The position numbers and the translations under genes are program-made. This document shows positions 36,585-45,511 of a stretch of DNA of 64,000 nt, piece after piece. This DNA is from Agromyces sp. LHK192 (GTDB lineage Bacteria; Actinomycetota; Actinomycetes; Actinomycetales; Microbacteriaceae), in the NCBI RefSeq assembly GCF_004006235.1, contig NZ_CP034753.1, forward strand, positions 744,001 through 808,000, given 5' to 3'. The first letter of the stretch is position 1. Each line of letters begins with the position of its first letter. The notes under the pieces are model-generated. The model was not told the origin of the DNA. It made no database searches and saw only the letters and a list, made by a program, of their open reading frames with translations.

Positions 36585-39440
36585 TCAATCCTCCTCCTTG
36601 CGCAGGGCCTGTGCGGCGTCGAGCCGCCGCCCCGTTCCGGCTGCCACGACCGCCGCCGCGGCGGCGACGACGGCGAAGCCCACCACCACGCCGGCGACGA
36701 GGACCGGGTCGACGGTGATCGTCGGCGGGTCGTCTCCGGTCGTGAACCTCGTCAGGTCGATGCCCGGCAGCACCGCGTACGGGATCAGGATGCCCAGCGC
36801 GGCGCCGACGACGACCGCGACGGCGGTCACGGGCGCGATCTCCCACACCACGAGCCACCGGGCGTCGCGGCGGCCGAGGCCGAGCGATCCGAGCAGCGGG
36901 AGCAACCGTTCGCGACCCGGCCGGCCGACGACGAGCGTCAGCGCGAGCGCGAGTGCCGTGAGCGCTGCGGTCAGTGCCAGCGCGGCGACGAGCGTCGCGG
37001 TGAGTCCGCGCATCGCGGGCCGGTCGGCGTAGCCGTCGGCGAGGTCCGCCGGCTCGTCGAGCACACCGGATCCGGCGATGCCGAGGATGTCGGCCGCGAC
37101 CGCCTCCCGGTCGGCACCGGGTGCGTACCTGATGAGGACCTGGCGAGGAACGAAGGTGTCGGCGAACGGTTCGGCAACGGAGCGGTCGATGAGGATCCAG
37201 GCGGTCCGCGACGAGAACGGCGTCCGTGCGTCCACGACGCCCGCGACGGTGATCTCCCGGCCGCCCATGCTCACGTCGGCGGCCTCCTCCAGTTCGTCCG
37301 CGACGAGGCTCGACACCACGACGGGCACCGGCGACTCGTCGTCCCCGGTGTCGGCGGTCGACACGAGGCCGTCGGGCAACGCCAGCGCCTCCGGCTCGCC
37401 GGCCTGCACGACTCCGAGGTCGTCGACGTCGACCACGATCAGGACGGGCGTCTCGCGGCGGCCGTCGACCTCGAGCTCGACCGATCGGACCGAGTACGCC
37501 GCAGCGGTCGCCTCCACGCCCGGAAGGTCGGCGATGGCCGCCTGCTGCTCCTTCGTGAGCGGGACCTCGTGGAGGATCGCGTCGGCACCGACGCGTTCGG
37601 CCGCGACCCGGGAGACCCCGGCATCGACCGTGGACAGCACGACGGTGGAGCAGACCGCGACGGCGACGCCGACGACCACGGCCAGCACCGGAACGAGACC
37701 CGCGGCCGGGTCCCGCAGCGCCCGTGCCGCGCCGAGGAACGGCACGAGCGATCGACCGGCCTTGGCGCGGCGCACCAGGGCGGCGAGCGGCAGCGGGTAG
37801 AGCCGCAGCACGACGACGCATCCGGCGAGGGCGATGAGCAGGGGGACCGCGGCGAGCAGCGGGTCGATGCCGGAGGCGGCCTCGTCGGGCGTCCCGCCGA
37901 CCGCTCCGGTGCGGCCCAGCAGGAGGAGCCCGACCGCGACCGCGGCGAGCACCACGACCAGCGCCTCCCAGACCCAGCGCAGTCGCGACGGTGCGGCGCC
38001 GAGGTCGGCTCGCGCGCGGCGGAGCGGGCTCAGCGTGTGCGCCCGTGCGACGAGCAGCAGGGCGGGCGTCGCCGCGAACACCGCGGCGACGACCCATCCG
38101 CCCCAGGCCGTGGTCGCGGGCGACACCGCGACCGCGAGGATGCCCCCCGCGACCGCGGCCGGGATGCCGATCGCGAGTCCTTCGGCGCCGAGGATGCCTC
38201 GCAGCCGCGCGTCGTCGGCACCGCGCGCGGCCGCGAGCTCGAGGCCCGACCGGCGGCGTTCGAAGACCACGCTCGCGCCGAGCACGATGACCGCGACGAG
38301 GACGCCGGCGGGTCCGGAGACGATCGTGGCGAGCACGGCGTCGACGGCGGCCTGCTCGGCGGCCTGCTCGGCGAGCAGGTCACGCAGCCCGCCGGCGAAG
38401 CCGACGTCGCCGACGATGCCGTAGGTGCCGTTCCACGAGCCGTCGCCCAGGCTGAAGACCGAGCTCTGGAACTCGCCGAGCTGCCCGCGCAGCACCGCCA
38501 GCTCGGCCGAGTCGATCGCGTCCGCGTCGACCGGGAACCACGCGGAGGTCTTCGACGGCAGCGGCTGGTGCTGCAGGTGGGTCCAGCTCGCGGGATCGAC
38601 GAAGGCGACGCCGGTGATCTCGGGCGGCGCGTCGCCCCTCGTGATGACCGTGGGCTCGAGCGCTGCGTGGGCGTGCGTCCAGAAGCCGTCGTCGGGATCG
38701 ATCGCGTCGGCGATGCCGACCAGCACCACCGGCATGCTGCCGAGGCCGCCGAGGTCGGCGGTGCGAGGTTCGCCGACCGGCCAGGCCATGCGGTCGGCGA
38801 CCGCGGTCGTCAGCAGGAGTTCCACGGGTGCCGTGATCGCCGGGGCCTGCGGTGGCCACTCGTCCATCGCGGTCGGGTCGCCCGCGACGGGCGGCGGGCC
38901 CGGGATCGGGGCGGGCCAGGCGCCCTCGACCAGGCGCAGGTGCTCGCGCATGCGCGGATCGACACCGGGCATGATGCGGTCGACGCGGCCCTGCGGCGAC
39001 GCATCGGCGGCGAGGGCACGCGAAGGACCCGAGGAGAGGAACACGAGCGGGTCGCCGAGCTTCGAACGCAGGGGCTCGGGGAGTTGGTCGAGCCGCTCGT
39101 GCAGGCGCTCCTCCTGGGCGCCCCAGTTCGCGTCCACGTCGGGCTCGAGCGTCGTACCCGCTGTCGAGGGCCCGAGCGCGGGTCGCTCGCCGAACTCGAC
39201 GGCGGGATCCAGTTCGAACGCGGTCATGGCGCCCAACCGCTCGTGCAGCGACGACGTGTGCAGGGCTTCGACCGCCCGCGGCACGAGGACGGCTGCGAAC
39301 GCGGCCACGGCGACCAGGAGGGCGAGCAGTGCCGACGGGCCGGGGCTGGCGGCGATCGAGCGGGCGAAGAGCCCGACGGTGCCGAGGCGGGAGCGGTGCC
39401 GGCGGGCGCGGTGGATGCGGGCGCGGTGGAGGCGGGTCAT
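36585..39440 (-). CDS. Large FtsX-family ABC permease
   Basis: A 951-residue integral membrane permease. A first transmembrane helix (SIAASPGPSALLALLVAVAA) is followed by a ~300-residue extracellular region, then helices with the FtsX pattern (GASVVFERRRSGLELAAARGA, where the ERRRS segment contacts the ATPase). A second extracellular region comes after AIADLPGVEATAAAYS, and a final helix bundle ends at VVAAGTGRRLDAAQALRKEE. The duplicated FtsX layout and very large periplasmic parts resemble lipoprotein-release or antimicrobial-peptide exporters. It overlaps the upstream permease by four bases, and its ATG at 39440 is coupled to that gene's stop. Five bases separate its stop from the ATPase start. 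Confidence 0.88.
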   Translation of the reverse strand: MTRLHRARIHRARRHRSRLGTVGLFARSIAASPGPSALLALLVAVAAFAAVLVPRAVEALHTSSLHERLGAMTAFELDPAVEFGERPALGPSTAGTTLEPDVDANWGAQEERLHERLDQLPEPLRSKLGDPLVFLSSGPSRALAADASPQGRVDRIMPGVDPRMREHLRLVEGAWPAPIPGPPPVAGDPTAMDEWPPQAPAITAPVELLLTTAVADRMAWPVGEPRTADLGGLGSMPVVLVGIADAIDPDDGFWTHAHAALEPTVITRGDAPPEITGVAFVDPASWTHLQHQPLPSKTSAWFPVDADAIDSAELAVLRGQLGEFQSSVFSLGDGSWNGTYGIVGDVGFAGGLRDLLAEQAAEQAAVDAVLATIVSGPAGVLVAVIVLGASVVFERRRSGLELAAARGADDARLRGILGAEGLAIGIPAAVAGGILAVAVSPATTAWGGWVVAAVFAATPALLLVARAHTLSPLRRARADLGAAPSRLRWVWEALVVVLAAVAVGLLLLGRTGAVGGTPDEAASGIDPLLAAVPLLIALAGCVVVLRLYPLPLAALVRRAKAGRSLVPFLGAARALRDPAAGLVPVLAVVVGVAVAVCSTVVLSTVDAGVSRVAAERVGADAILHEVPLTKEQQAAIADLPGVEATAAAYSVRSVELEVDGRRETPVLIVVDVDDLGVVQAGEPEALALPDGLVSTADTGDDESPVPVVVSSLVADELEEAADVSMGGREITVAGVVDARTPFSSRTAWILIDRSVAEPFADTFVPRQVLIRYAPGADREAVAADILGIAGSGVLDEPADLADGYADRPAMRGLTATLVAALALTAALTALALALTLVVGRPGRERLLPLLGSLGLGRRDARWLVVWEIAPVTAVAVVVGAALGILIPYAVLPGIDLTRFTTGDDPPTITVDPVLVAGVVVGFAVVAAAAAVVAAGTGRRLDAAQALRKEED

Positions 39441-42400
39441 CCCTCGTCTCCGATCGTTGTCGCCGTGCGGCCGCGTGCGGCCGTGCGGGCTCCCGCCACG
39501 GCGGCGATGGCCAGCGCGAGCCCGGCGAGGATCGCCAGCGCGACGGCCCATGGGAGCCACTGGGCGGCGAGCTCGACCGGGAGCGCCGCCGGTGCGCCGG
39601 GCACCGCCGCCCGGACGAGCCCCGGCACGGTGGTGACGCCGGCGAGGACGCCGACGCCGATGCCGACGGGGACGGCTGCGGCGAGCAGCCAGGCCAACTC
39701 GGCGAACCGCGCCCTTCCCTGGGTGCCGGCGCCGACGCCGAGCGCGCGCAGCACGGCCGTCTCGCCGGTTCGGCCGGCCGCGAGCGCGGACGCCAGCGCT
39801 CCGAGCGCGATGAGGGCGAACACCGCGGCTCCGGCGGCGCCGATCCAGAGGGCGTCGATGACGGACCCGACCACGGCCGCCGCCGAGGCGGTCGCGGCAG
39901 TGTGCACGGCGAGGGCGACGGGTTGGGCCCTGACCAGGTCGGCGGCGACCCGTTCGGGATCGTCCGCAGCGAGCCACCGCTCGTCGTAGGCGGGAACGCC
40001 GGCGCCGTCGGCGAAGGCCGCCGCCTGCAGGCCGCCGAGGTCGGCGAGCAGGTCGCCGCCGCCCGGCAGGGTGGGCGCGAACCCGGCCACCGTCGCGTCG
40101 ACCGCGGCACCGCCCACGAGGATGCGGAAGGCGAGCGGGTCGCCGCGGGCCGCGTCGATCTCGCTCGCGAGACGCCCCGTCACGATGACGGGGAGCGCGA
40201 CGGCGGCGCTCTCGGCGACCACCCGACCGGTCGGCTGCGTCGAGGACAGCACGGTCTCACCCGACAGCTCGACGGGCCGGTCCCCGACGCGGATGCCGCC
40301 CAGCACCGCGCGCGGGTCGCCGAGCCCGCGTGCGCCGTCGAGCTCGAACTCGACGCCCAGCAGTGCGAGGCCGTCGATCGGCGGAAGGTCGGCGGTGAGG
40401 TCCGCCGCGGCGCCCACGGGGACGGAGCCCAGTGGGATCGCGACGGCCGCACCCGCGGGACCGGTCACCCACGCCCGCGCCGCCACCGTCCCGGGTGTCC
40501 CGGCGGGCGCATCGGCGCGGACCTCGGCGCTCAGGGTCGCACCACCCTCGACCGGTATGCCGGCCGGTGCGACCGGCGGCGCGCCGTCGGGAGCGGTGAG
40601 CCCGGCCACGTCGTCGAGGCCCCGAGCGCCGGGCGCGAGTCGATCGACCTGCGCCGCCGGCAGGGCGACGAGCTGCGCCGGGTCCGAGCCGAGGCGGACC
40701 TCGCCGGTGAAGACCGGTCCGCTCGCCGAGACGCCGTCGATCGAGAACGGGTCGTCGAGGGCGAGCGCGTCGGCGCCCGCGACCACGCCCCTGCCGGACA
40801 GGATCACCCGGACGTCGGCGCCCTCGCGCGCGACCGCCGCGCGTTGCTCGAAGCCCGCCCAGGTGCCCGACAGCGCCGACGCGAGCGTCAGGCCGCCGAC
40901 CGCGACCACCGTGACGAGGGCGGACGATGCGTACAGGGGCGAGCGCCTCGCGAGCTGGCGCATCGGGAGCGCGGGCACCAGCCCGCGCCGCAGCGCTGCG
41001 GCGCGCTCGAGCAGTCGCCCGACCGGTGCGGCGAGCAGGAGGGCGGCCAGCGCGGGCGCGACGAGCACCAGCACCGGCGCGAGCACCGAGAGGCCGTCGG
41101 GCTCGCCCGCGACCAGCGGTCCGCCGTCGAGCAGGAACCGGCCGACCGCCACCGACGCGACGAGCGCCACGAGGGCGACCGCCCCCGTCGCCGCGAGCAG
41201 CGAACTGCGGCCGCTGTCGTCGCCCGCGCCGCGCACGAGGGGTCGCCGTGCCTCCGCCCAGGCGACGACGGCGACGATCACGACGGCGGCGACGGCGCAC
41301 ACCGCGGCCGCCGACCCTGCGAGCAGCCACGATCGCGGTTCGGCGGGCCGGGCGAGGGCGAGGACGCCTTCGGCGGCCAGCAGGCCGACCGCGGCGGCGG
41401 GAACCGCGATCACCGCTGCCTCGGCCGCGGCCGAGCCGACGATCCACCGCACGGATGCCCCGCGCGAGCGCAGCAGGGCGGTCTCCCGCCGTCGCGCCTC
41501 GGCCAGGAGGGTCGCGAGCCGCCAGAGCGCGATCGCGGCGGACACGCCGACCACCGCGAGGGGCACGGGTGCCAGCGCCCCCGCTGCACGATCCGCCGCG
41601 ACCACTCGACCGACCGTCTCGGCGAGCGCGCCGTGGGTCGACACGCCGGTGTCGCCGATCGCCGGGTCGGCGCGCAGCGCGGGCTCGACGTTCGGGAGCA
41701 CGGCGGCGACCGCGGCCAGCTGGCGGGCGGTCGCGGTCGCTGCGGGGACGGTCGCCGTCCACCGGACCCGTACGGCCGTCGGGAGCCCGGCGACGACGGG
41801 TTCGTCGACGAGCAGGGGGCCGGAGGCGGCGTCGAGCCGGCCCGCCGCGGCGAGCGCGTCGCCGAACCAGCGCGGGTCGCCCGGGTCGTCGGGACGCCAG
41901 GTGCCGGTCACGACGACCCGCGCCCCTCCGTCCGGGATGACGAGGACGTCGCCCGGCTCGACCCCGAGCGCGTCCGCCGCATCCGCCTGCAGTGCGGCCG
42001 GGGAGGCGTCGTTCGCGCCGGCGAGATCGGCGGCGCCGGGATCGTCCGGCCACGTACCGGCGACGAGGGTCGAGGCGTGCGCGGCATCCGGATCGGCGAG
42101 CAGCACGACCGCGGGCGCCTCGCCGTCTGCCATCGGGGCGAGCGGCCGGTCCGGCCGATCGACCACGACCGGGTCGCTCGCGACCGAGCGCTGCCACTCG
42201 GCGCCGCGCGACGCGAGCATCCGGTCGAGCACCGGCGCCGCGGCCGCGCGCTGCGCCTCCGCGTCGGCCTCGAGTCGGGTCGTCCATCGCATCGCGCCCG
42301 CTTCGCCCCGCGCACGGTCGAGCGCATCGGAGACACCGGCTGCGGGCGCGGTCGTCATGAGGTCGGACAGTCCGCCGGCGAGCGCGGCGGCGACGAGCAC

Positions 42401-42472
42401 CGTCGCGGCCATGCCCGCGAGCACCCCGATGCGCGCGCGTGCGCGGGCGGCGCGCATCCGGCCGGTGCCCAT
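39437..42472 (-). CDS. Large FtsX-family ABC permease, operon head
   Basis: A 1011-residue permease. The N-terminal helix (MAATVLVAAALAGGLSDLM) precedes a ~270-residue extracellular domain. The FtsX helix set then begins near VVGVSAAIALWRLATLLAEA, with the ATPase-contact loop ARRRETALLRSRGAS. A long extracellular insertion (about residues 520-870) follows PMRQLARRSPLYASSALVTV. The last bundle has AAGRTGETAVLRALGVGAGT and VAGARTAARGRTAT. GAGGAG gives a firm start at 42472. A TAGACT -10 box lies about 90 bp upstream. It heads the four-gene operon; the partner permease differs clearly in sequence, so the pore may be a heterodimer. Confidence 0.88.
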   Translation of the reverse strand: MGTGRMRAARARARIGVLAGMAATVLVAAALAGGLSDLMTTAPAAGVSDALDRARGEAGAMRWTTRLEADAEAQRAAAAPVLDRMLASRGAEWQRSVASDPVVVDRPDRPLAPMADGEAPAVVLLADPDAAHASTLVAGTWPDDPGAADLAGANDASPAALQADAADALGVEPGDVLVIPDGGARVVVTGTWRPDDPGDPRWFGDALAAAGRLDAASGPLLVDEPVVAGLPTAVRVRWTATVPAATATARQLAAVAAVLPNVEPALRADPAIGDTGVSTHGALAETVGRVVAADRAAGALAPVPLAVVGVSAAIALWRLATLLAEARRRETALLRSRGASVRWIVGSAAAEAAVIAVPAAAVGLLAAEGVLALARPAEPRSWLLAGSAAAVCAVAAVVIVAVVAWAEARRPLVRGAGDDSGRSSLLAATGAVALVALVASVAVGRFLLDGGPLVAGEPDGLSVLAPVLVLVAPALAALLLAAPVGRLLERAAALRRGLVPALPMRQLARRSPLYASSALVTVVAVGGLTLASALSGTWAGFEQRAAVAREGADVRVILSGRGVVAGADALALDDPFSIDGVSASGPVFTGEVRLGSDPAQLVALPAAQVDRLAPGARGLDDVAGLTAPDGAPPVAPAGIPVEGGATLSAEVRADAPAGTPGTVAARAWVTGPAGAAVAIPLGSVPVGAAADLTADLPPIDGLALLGVEFELDGARGLGDPRAVLGGIRVGDRPVELSGETVLSSTQPTGRVVAESAAVALPVIVTGRLASEIDAARGDPLAFRILVGGAAVDATVAGFAPTLPGGGDLLADLGGLQAAAFADGAGVPAYDERWLAADDPERVAADLVRAQPVALAVHTAATASAAAVVGSVIDALWIGAAGAAVFALIALGALASALAAGRTGETAVLRALGVGAGTQGRARFAELAWLLAAAVPVGIGVGVLAGVTTVPGLVRAAVPGAPAALPVELAAQWLPWAVALAILAGLALAIAAVAGARTAARGRTATTIGDEG

Positions 42473-42560
42473 CGACGGACTCCTCGTGGTTCAGGTGTCG
42501 GGCGCAGGGGGGTCGGCCCGATATCACCCGTGTCCGATCGAGGGCGACGGGGACGAGGCG

Positions 42561-42566
42561 AGTCTA
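42561..42566 (-). promoter_or_regulatory. -10 box of the ABC export operon
   Basis: On the minus strand TAGACT (complement of 42561-42566) fits the actinobacterial -10 consensus and is followed by a ~90-base leader to the operon head at 42472. No clear -35 was seen. The 159-bp gap to the flavoprotein gene otherwise holds nothing recognisable. Confidence 0.4.
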
Positions 42567-42631
42567 GGCGACGATCCGAGTGGCCCGACCGCGTCCGCAT
42601 CGTGCACGGTCGGCACCGGGTCGGCGGCGCC

Positions 42632-44407
42632 CTATTCGACGAGCTTGCCCACGGTCGACACGTCGCGCATGAGCGCCGCGATCTCGTCGGGGATCGGCGG
42701 GATCTCCTCGCGCGTGACCCCGGCCTGCGGCGACCAGACGAGGTTCACTTGCAGGGAGGCATCCGTCTCGGGGAAGTCGCTGCGGTTGTGGCATCCGCGG
42801 GTCTCGCGCCGTTCGAGCGCCGCTTCGAGGGTGGCGCGCGCGGCGAGCGCGGCCGACCTCAGGTCGAACGCGTGCGCGAGGTCCTGGTACCCGGCGATGT
42901 CGGGGTGCACGCCGATGTCGGCCATGCGCGCCTCGATCGCGTCGAGCTCGGCGAGTCCCTGCCGCAGGCCCTGCTCGTCGCGGACGACGCCGGCGTGCTC
43001 GGTCATCGTGTTGCGGATCGCGCGCTGGAGGGCGCGCACGTTCTCGCTGCCGTCGGCTGCCAGGAGTCCGGTGATCTCGTCGCGCGCGGCCTGCACCGCG
43101 GCCGGCGACCGCCGCTGCGCGGCGAGCCCGCGCGAGTACTCGATCGCGGCCTGCCCGACGATCCGGCCGAAGACGAGCAGTTCGATGAGCGAATTGCCGC
43201 CCAGTCGGTTCGCGCCGTGCAGGCCGCTGGACGCCTCGCCGATCGCGTAGAGGCCGGGCACGTCGGTGCCGTGGTCGTCGGGGCGCACCCACACCCCGCC
43301 CATCGAGTAGTGCGCGGTGGGCGCGATCTCGATCGGGTCCGTCGTGATGTCGAGCATCTGGAGCTCGAGCATCGTCTGGTAGACGCGGGGGAGGCGCCGC
43401 ATGATCGTCTCGCGGGGCAGGTGCGAGACATCCAGCCAGACGCCGCCGTTCGGGGTGCCGCGCCCCTCCTTGATCTCGGTGTAGCAGGCCAGCGCGACCC
43501 GGTCGCGCGTCGAGAGCTCCATGCGCTCGGGGTCGTACTTCGCCATGAAGCGCTCGCCGAGGGCGTTGCGCAGGATGCCGCCCTCGCCGCGGGCCGCCTC
43601 GGAGATGAGGGTGCCGGCCGCGTTCTCGGGCTCGATGATGCCCGACGGGTGGAACTGCACGAGTTCGGGGTCGCGCACCCGGCCGCCGGCCTCGACCGCG
43701 AGGCGCCACGAGTCGCCGGTGTTCTCGTCGCGGCGCGACGATGTGCGCCGCCAGATGCGGTTGTGGCCGCCGGCGGCGAGGATCACCGCGTCGGCGTGGA
43801 TGAGGTACCGGGTGCCGTCGGTCAGGTCGAAGCCGTAGGCGCCGAAGACCGCGCCGTCGTCGTTCACGAGGATCCGCGTGACGTAGACGGAGTCGAGGAT
43901 CGGCACATCGAGCTGCGCGGCCCGGTTGACGAGCGTGCGCTGGATCTCGAGGCCCGTGTAGTCGCCCGCGAAGGCCGTGCGCCGGTAGGTGTGCGCGCCG
44001 AAGAAGCGCTGCGAGATGCGGCCGTCCTCCTCCCGGGCGAACGGCATGCCGTAGCGCTCCAGGTCCTCGATGCCGCGGGCCGCGCCCTCGGTGACGGTCT
44101 GCACGACGCGCGGGTCGGCGAGCAGGTAGCTCTCCTTCAGCGTGTCGGCGGCGTGCTGCTGCCAGCTGTCGTCGGCGTCCATCGTGGAGAGCGCCGCGTT
44201 GATGCCGCCCGCCGCGAGCGCCGTGTGCGCGTCGGACTTCGGGCGCTTGCCCAGTGCCAGCACGTCGACGCCCGCCTCCGCGAGTTCGATGGCGGCGCGC
44301 AGCCCCGAGCCGCCGGTGCCGATGACGAGCACCGTGGTGGAGATCTGGCGTTCCGGGGTGGTCGGGGGCGCGGTCGACGGAGTGGACGGAGATGGGGTGG
44401 CGGTCAT
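42632..44407 (-). CDS. Orphan succinate dehydrogenase/fumarate reductase-type flavoprotein
   Basis: A 591-residue flavoprotein of the SdhA/FrdA superfamily. The FAD loop is VLVIGTGGSGLRAAIELAEA (residues 26-45). His61 in SDAHTALAAGGINAAL stands where SdhA binds FAD covalently, which argues against L-aspartate oxidase. Substrate-side blocks FHPSGI, RGEGGILRNALGERF and SSGLHGANRLGGNSLIELLV follow, and a helical C-terminal domain contains LQVNLVWSPQAGV. No iron-sulfur or membrane-anchor subunit is encoded nearby. The start at 44407 has no ribosome binding site, but TAACCT lies seven bases before it, so the mRNA is probably leaderless. It is divergent from a LysR regulator. Activity on a dicarboxylate is likely. 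Confidence 0.88.
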   Translation of the reverse strand: MTATPSPSTPSTAPPTTPERQISTTVLVIGTGGSGLRAAIELAEAGVDVLALGKRPKSDAHTALAAGGINAALSTMDADDSWQQHAADTLKESYLLADPRVVQTVTEGAARGIEDLERYGMPFAREEDGRISQRFFGAHTYRRTAFAGDYTGLEIQRTLVNRAAQLDVPILDSVYVTRILVNDDGAVFGAYGFDLTDGTRYLIHADAVILAAGGHNRIWRRTSSRRDENTGDSWRLAVEAGGRVRDPELVQFHPSGIIEPENAAGTLISEAARGEGGILRNALGERFMAKYDPERMELSTRDRVALACYTEIKEGRGTPNGGVWLDVSHLPRETIMRRLPRVYQTMLELQMLDITTDPIEIAPTAHYSMGGVWVRPDDHGTDVPGLYAIGEASSGLHGANRLGGNSLIELLVFGRIVGQAAIEYSRGLAAQRRSPAAVQAARDEITGLLAADGSENVRALQRAIRNTMTEHAGVVRDEQGLRQGLAELDAIEARMADIGVHPDIAGYQDLAHAFDLRSAALAARATLEAALERRETRGCHNRSDFPETDASLQVNLVWSPQAGVTREEIPPIPDEIAALMRDVSTVGKLVE

Positions 44408-44484
44408 GCGAGTCAGGTTAGGTCGCGCTGCTTCATTACTCCAATGCATATTCAGCGTGAAGATGATGCGCGTAAGGTATGGGT
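44408..44484. promoter_or_regulatory. Divergent leaderless promoters with a LysR box
   Basis: On the minus strand TAACCT (complement of 44415-44420) sits seven bases before the flavoprotein ATG, with TTGGAG (complement of 44439-44444) 18 bp further up. On the plus strand TAAGGT (44473-44478) sits six bases before the LysR GTG. Neither gene has a Shine-Dalgarno sequence. ATTACTCCAATGCAT (44435-44449), with the T-N11-A form typical of LysR boxes, covers the -35 region of the flavoprotein promoter. Confidence 0.6.
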
Positions 44485-45447
44485 GTGAACCTCGAGCAAC
44501 TGCAGTCCTTCGTCTCGGTCGCCGAGACCGGCAACTTCACCAAGGCGGCCGACCAGCTCTACCTCGCGCAACCGACCCTGAGCCGCCAGATCACCGCGCT
44601 CGAGCAGAGCCTCGGCGCACCGCTCTTCCACCGGGCGTACGGCGGCAGCACCCTGACCGCCGCGGGTCAGGCGCTGCTGCCGCTCGCGCGGCGCATGCTC
44701 GCCGACGCCGAGTCGGTGCACCGCGAGCTCGCCGAGCTCGCCGGGCTCCGCCGCGGCCGGGTGCGACTCGGCGCCACGCCGACCCTGTGCATCAGCCTCG
44801 TCGCCGAGGTGCTGAACGCCTTCCACGCCGCGCACCCCGCGATCGAGCTGCACCTCTCGGAGCACGGATCGCGCCGGCTGCTCGACGAGGTCGCCGGCGG
44901 GGAGCTCGACCTCGCCCTGGTCACCACGTCGGATGCCACGCCGCCCGGCGCCCGCTACGCGCTCAGCCCGCTGCTCGTCGAGGAGCTGGTCGTCATCTCG
45001 TCGGCGCAGGCGCCGCCGATCACGACCGGGGACGCCGTCGGGCTCGAGCAGGTCGCGCGCCTCCCGCAGATCGAGTTCAGTTCGAGCTACGACCTGCGGG
45101 CCGCGACGGATGCCGCCTTCCGCGAGGCCGGCCTCGCCCCCGAGGTCGTGCTCGAGGGCGCCGAGATGGACGCCGTGCTGCGCTTCGTCGAGCGCGGGCT
45201 CGGGGTGGCGATCGTGCCGGCGATGGTGCTCGTCGACCGGCCGGGACTGCGAGCGGCACGGCTGGTCGGTGCCTCGCGCGCACCGGCCGGTGCCGCGACG
45301 GCCGCGCTCGAGCGCACGATCAGCCTCGCGCTCCCCGCCGACGTCGCGCCGACCGCGGCGGTCGAGGTGATGCGGCGCACGATCGCGGCGACCGCGACGG
45401 CCTTCGCCGCCAGGTCGGGTGACACGATGCGGATCGCGCAGCGGTAG
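44485..45447 (+). CDS. LysR-family transcriptional regulator
   Basis: A 320-residue LysR protein with the helix-turn-helix at residues 5-60 (LEQLQSFVSVAETGNFTKAA, then QPTLSRQITALEQSLG) and an effector domain with RLGATPTLCISLVAEVLNAFH and GLGVAIVPAMVL. The GTG start giving MNLEQLQSF matches the usual family start and lies just downstream of a TAAGGT -10 box, which supports a leaderless mRNA; an ATG two codons earlier is the alternative. It most likely controls the divergent flavoprotein gene in response to a small acid or metabolite. Its end faces a convergent MFS gene. Confidence 0.95.
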   Translation: MNLEQLQSFVSVAETGNFTKAADQLYLAQPTLSRQITALEQSLGAPLFHRAYGGSTLTAAGQALLPLARRMLADAESVHRELAELAGLRRGRVRLGATPTLCISLVAEVLNAFHAAHPAIELHLSEHGSRRLLDEVAGGELDLALVTTSDATPPGARYALSPLLVEELVVISSAQAPPITTGDAVGLEQVARLPQIEFSSSYDLRAATDAAFREAGLAPEVVLEGAEMDAVLRFVERGLGVAIVPAMVLVDRPGLRAARLVGASRAPAGAATAALERTISLALPADVAPTAAVEVMRRTIAATATAFAARSGDTMRIAQR

Positions 45448-45476
45448 GCGGATTCCGCGGCCGCGTCGTCGTCCTC

Positions 45477-45504
45477 GCCGACCTGCCCACGGCGAGCGGT
45501 CGGC
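45477..45504. terminator. Hairpin between convergent LysR and MFS genes
   Basis: GCCGACC (45477-45483) pairs with GGTCGGC (45498-45504) across a 14-base loop. It lies in the 64-bp gap between convergent genes and could end both transcripts. The stem is short. Confidence 0.4.
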
Positions 45505-45511
45505 AGACAGG

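Noticed and set aside
42632..44407. L-aspartate oxidase (NadB) as the identity of the flavoprotein
   Set aside because: The histidine at the covalent FAD position (AHTALAAGGINA) is of the SdhA/FrdA kind and there is no nadA or nadC nearby.
39329..44488. A 1719-codon open frame on the plus strand
   Set aside because: It is antisense to two ABC permease genes and the flavoprotein gene, is made almost only of Arg, Gly, Ala and Asp, and has no domain. It is a by-product of very high GC at third codon positions.
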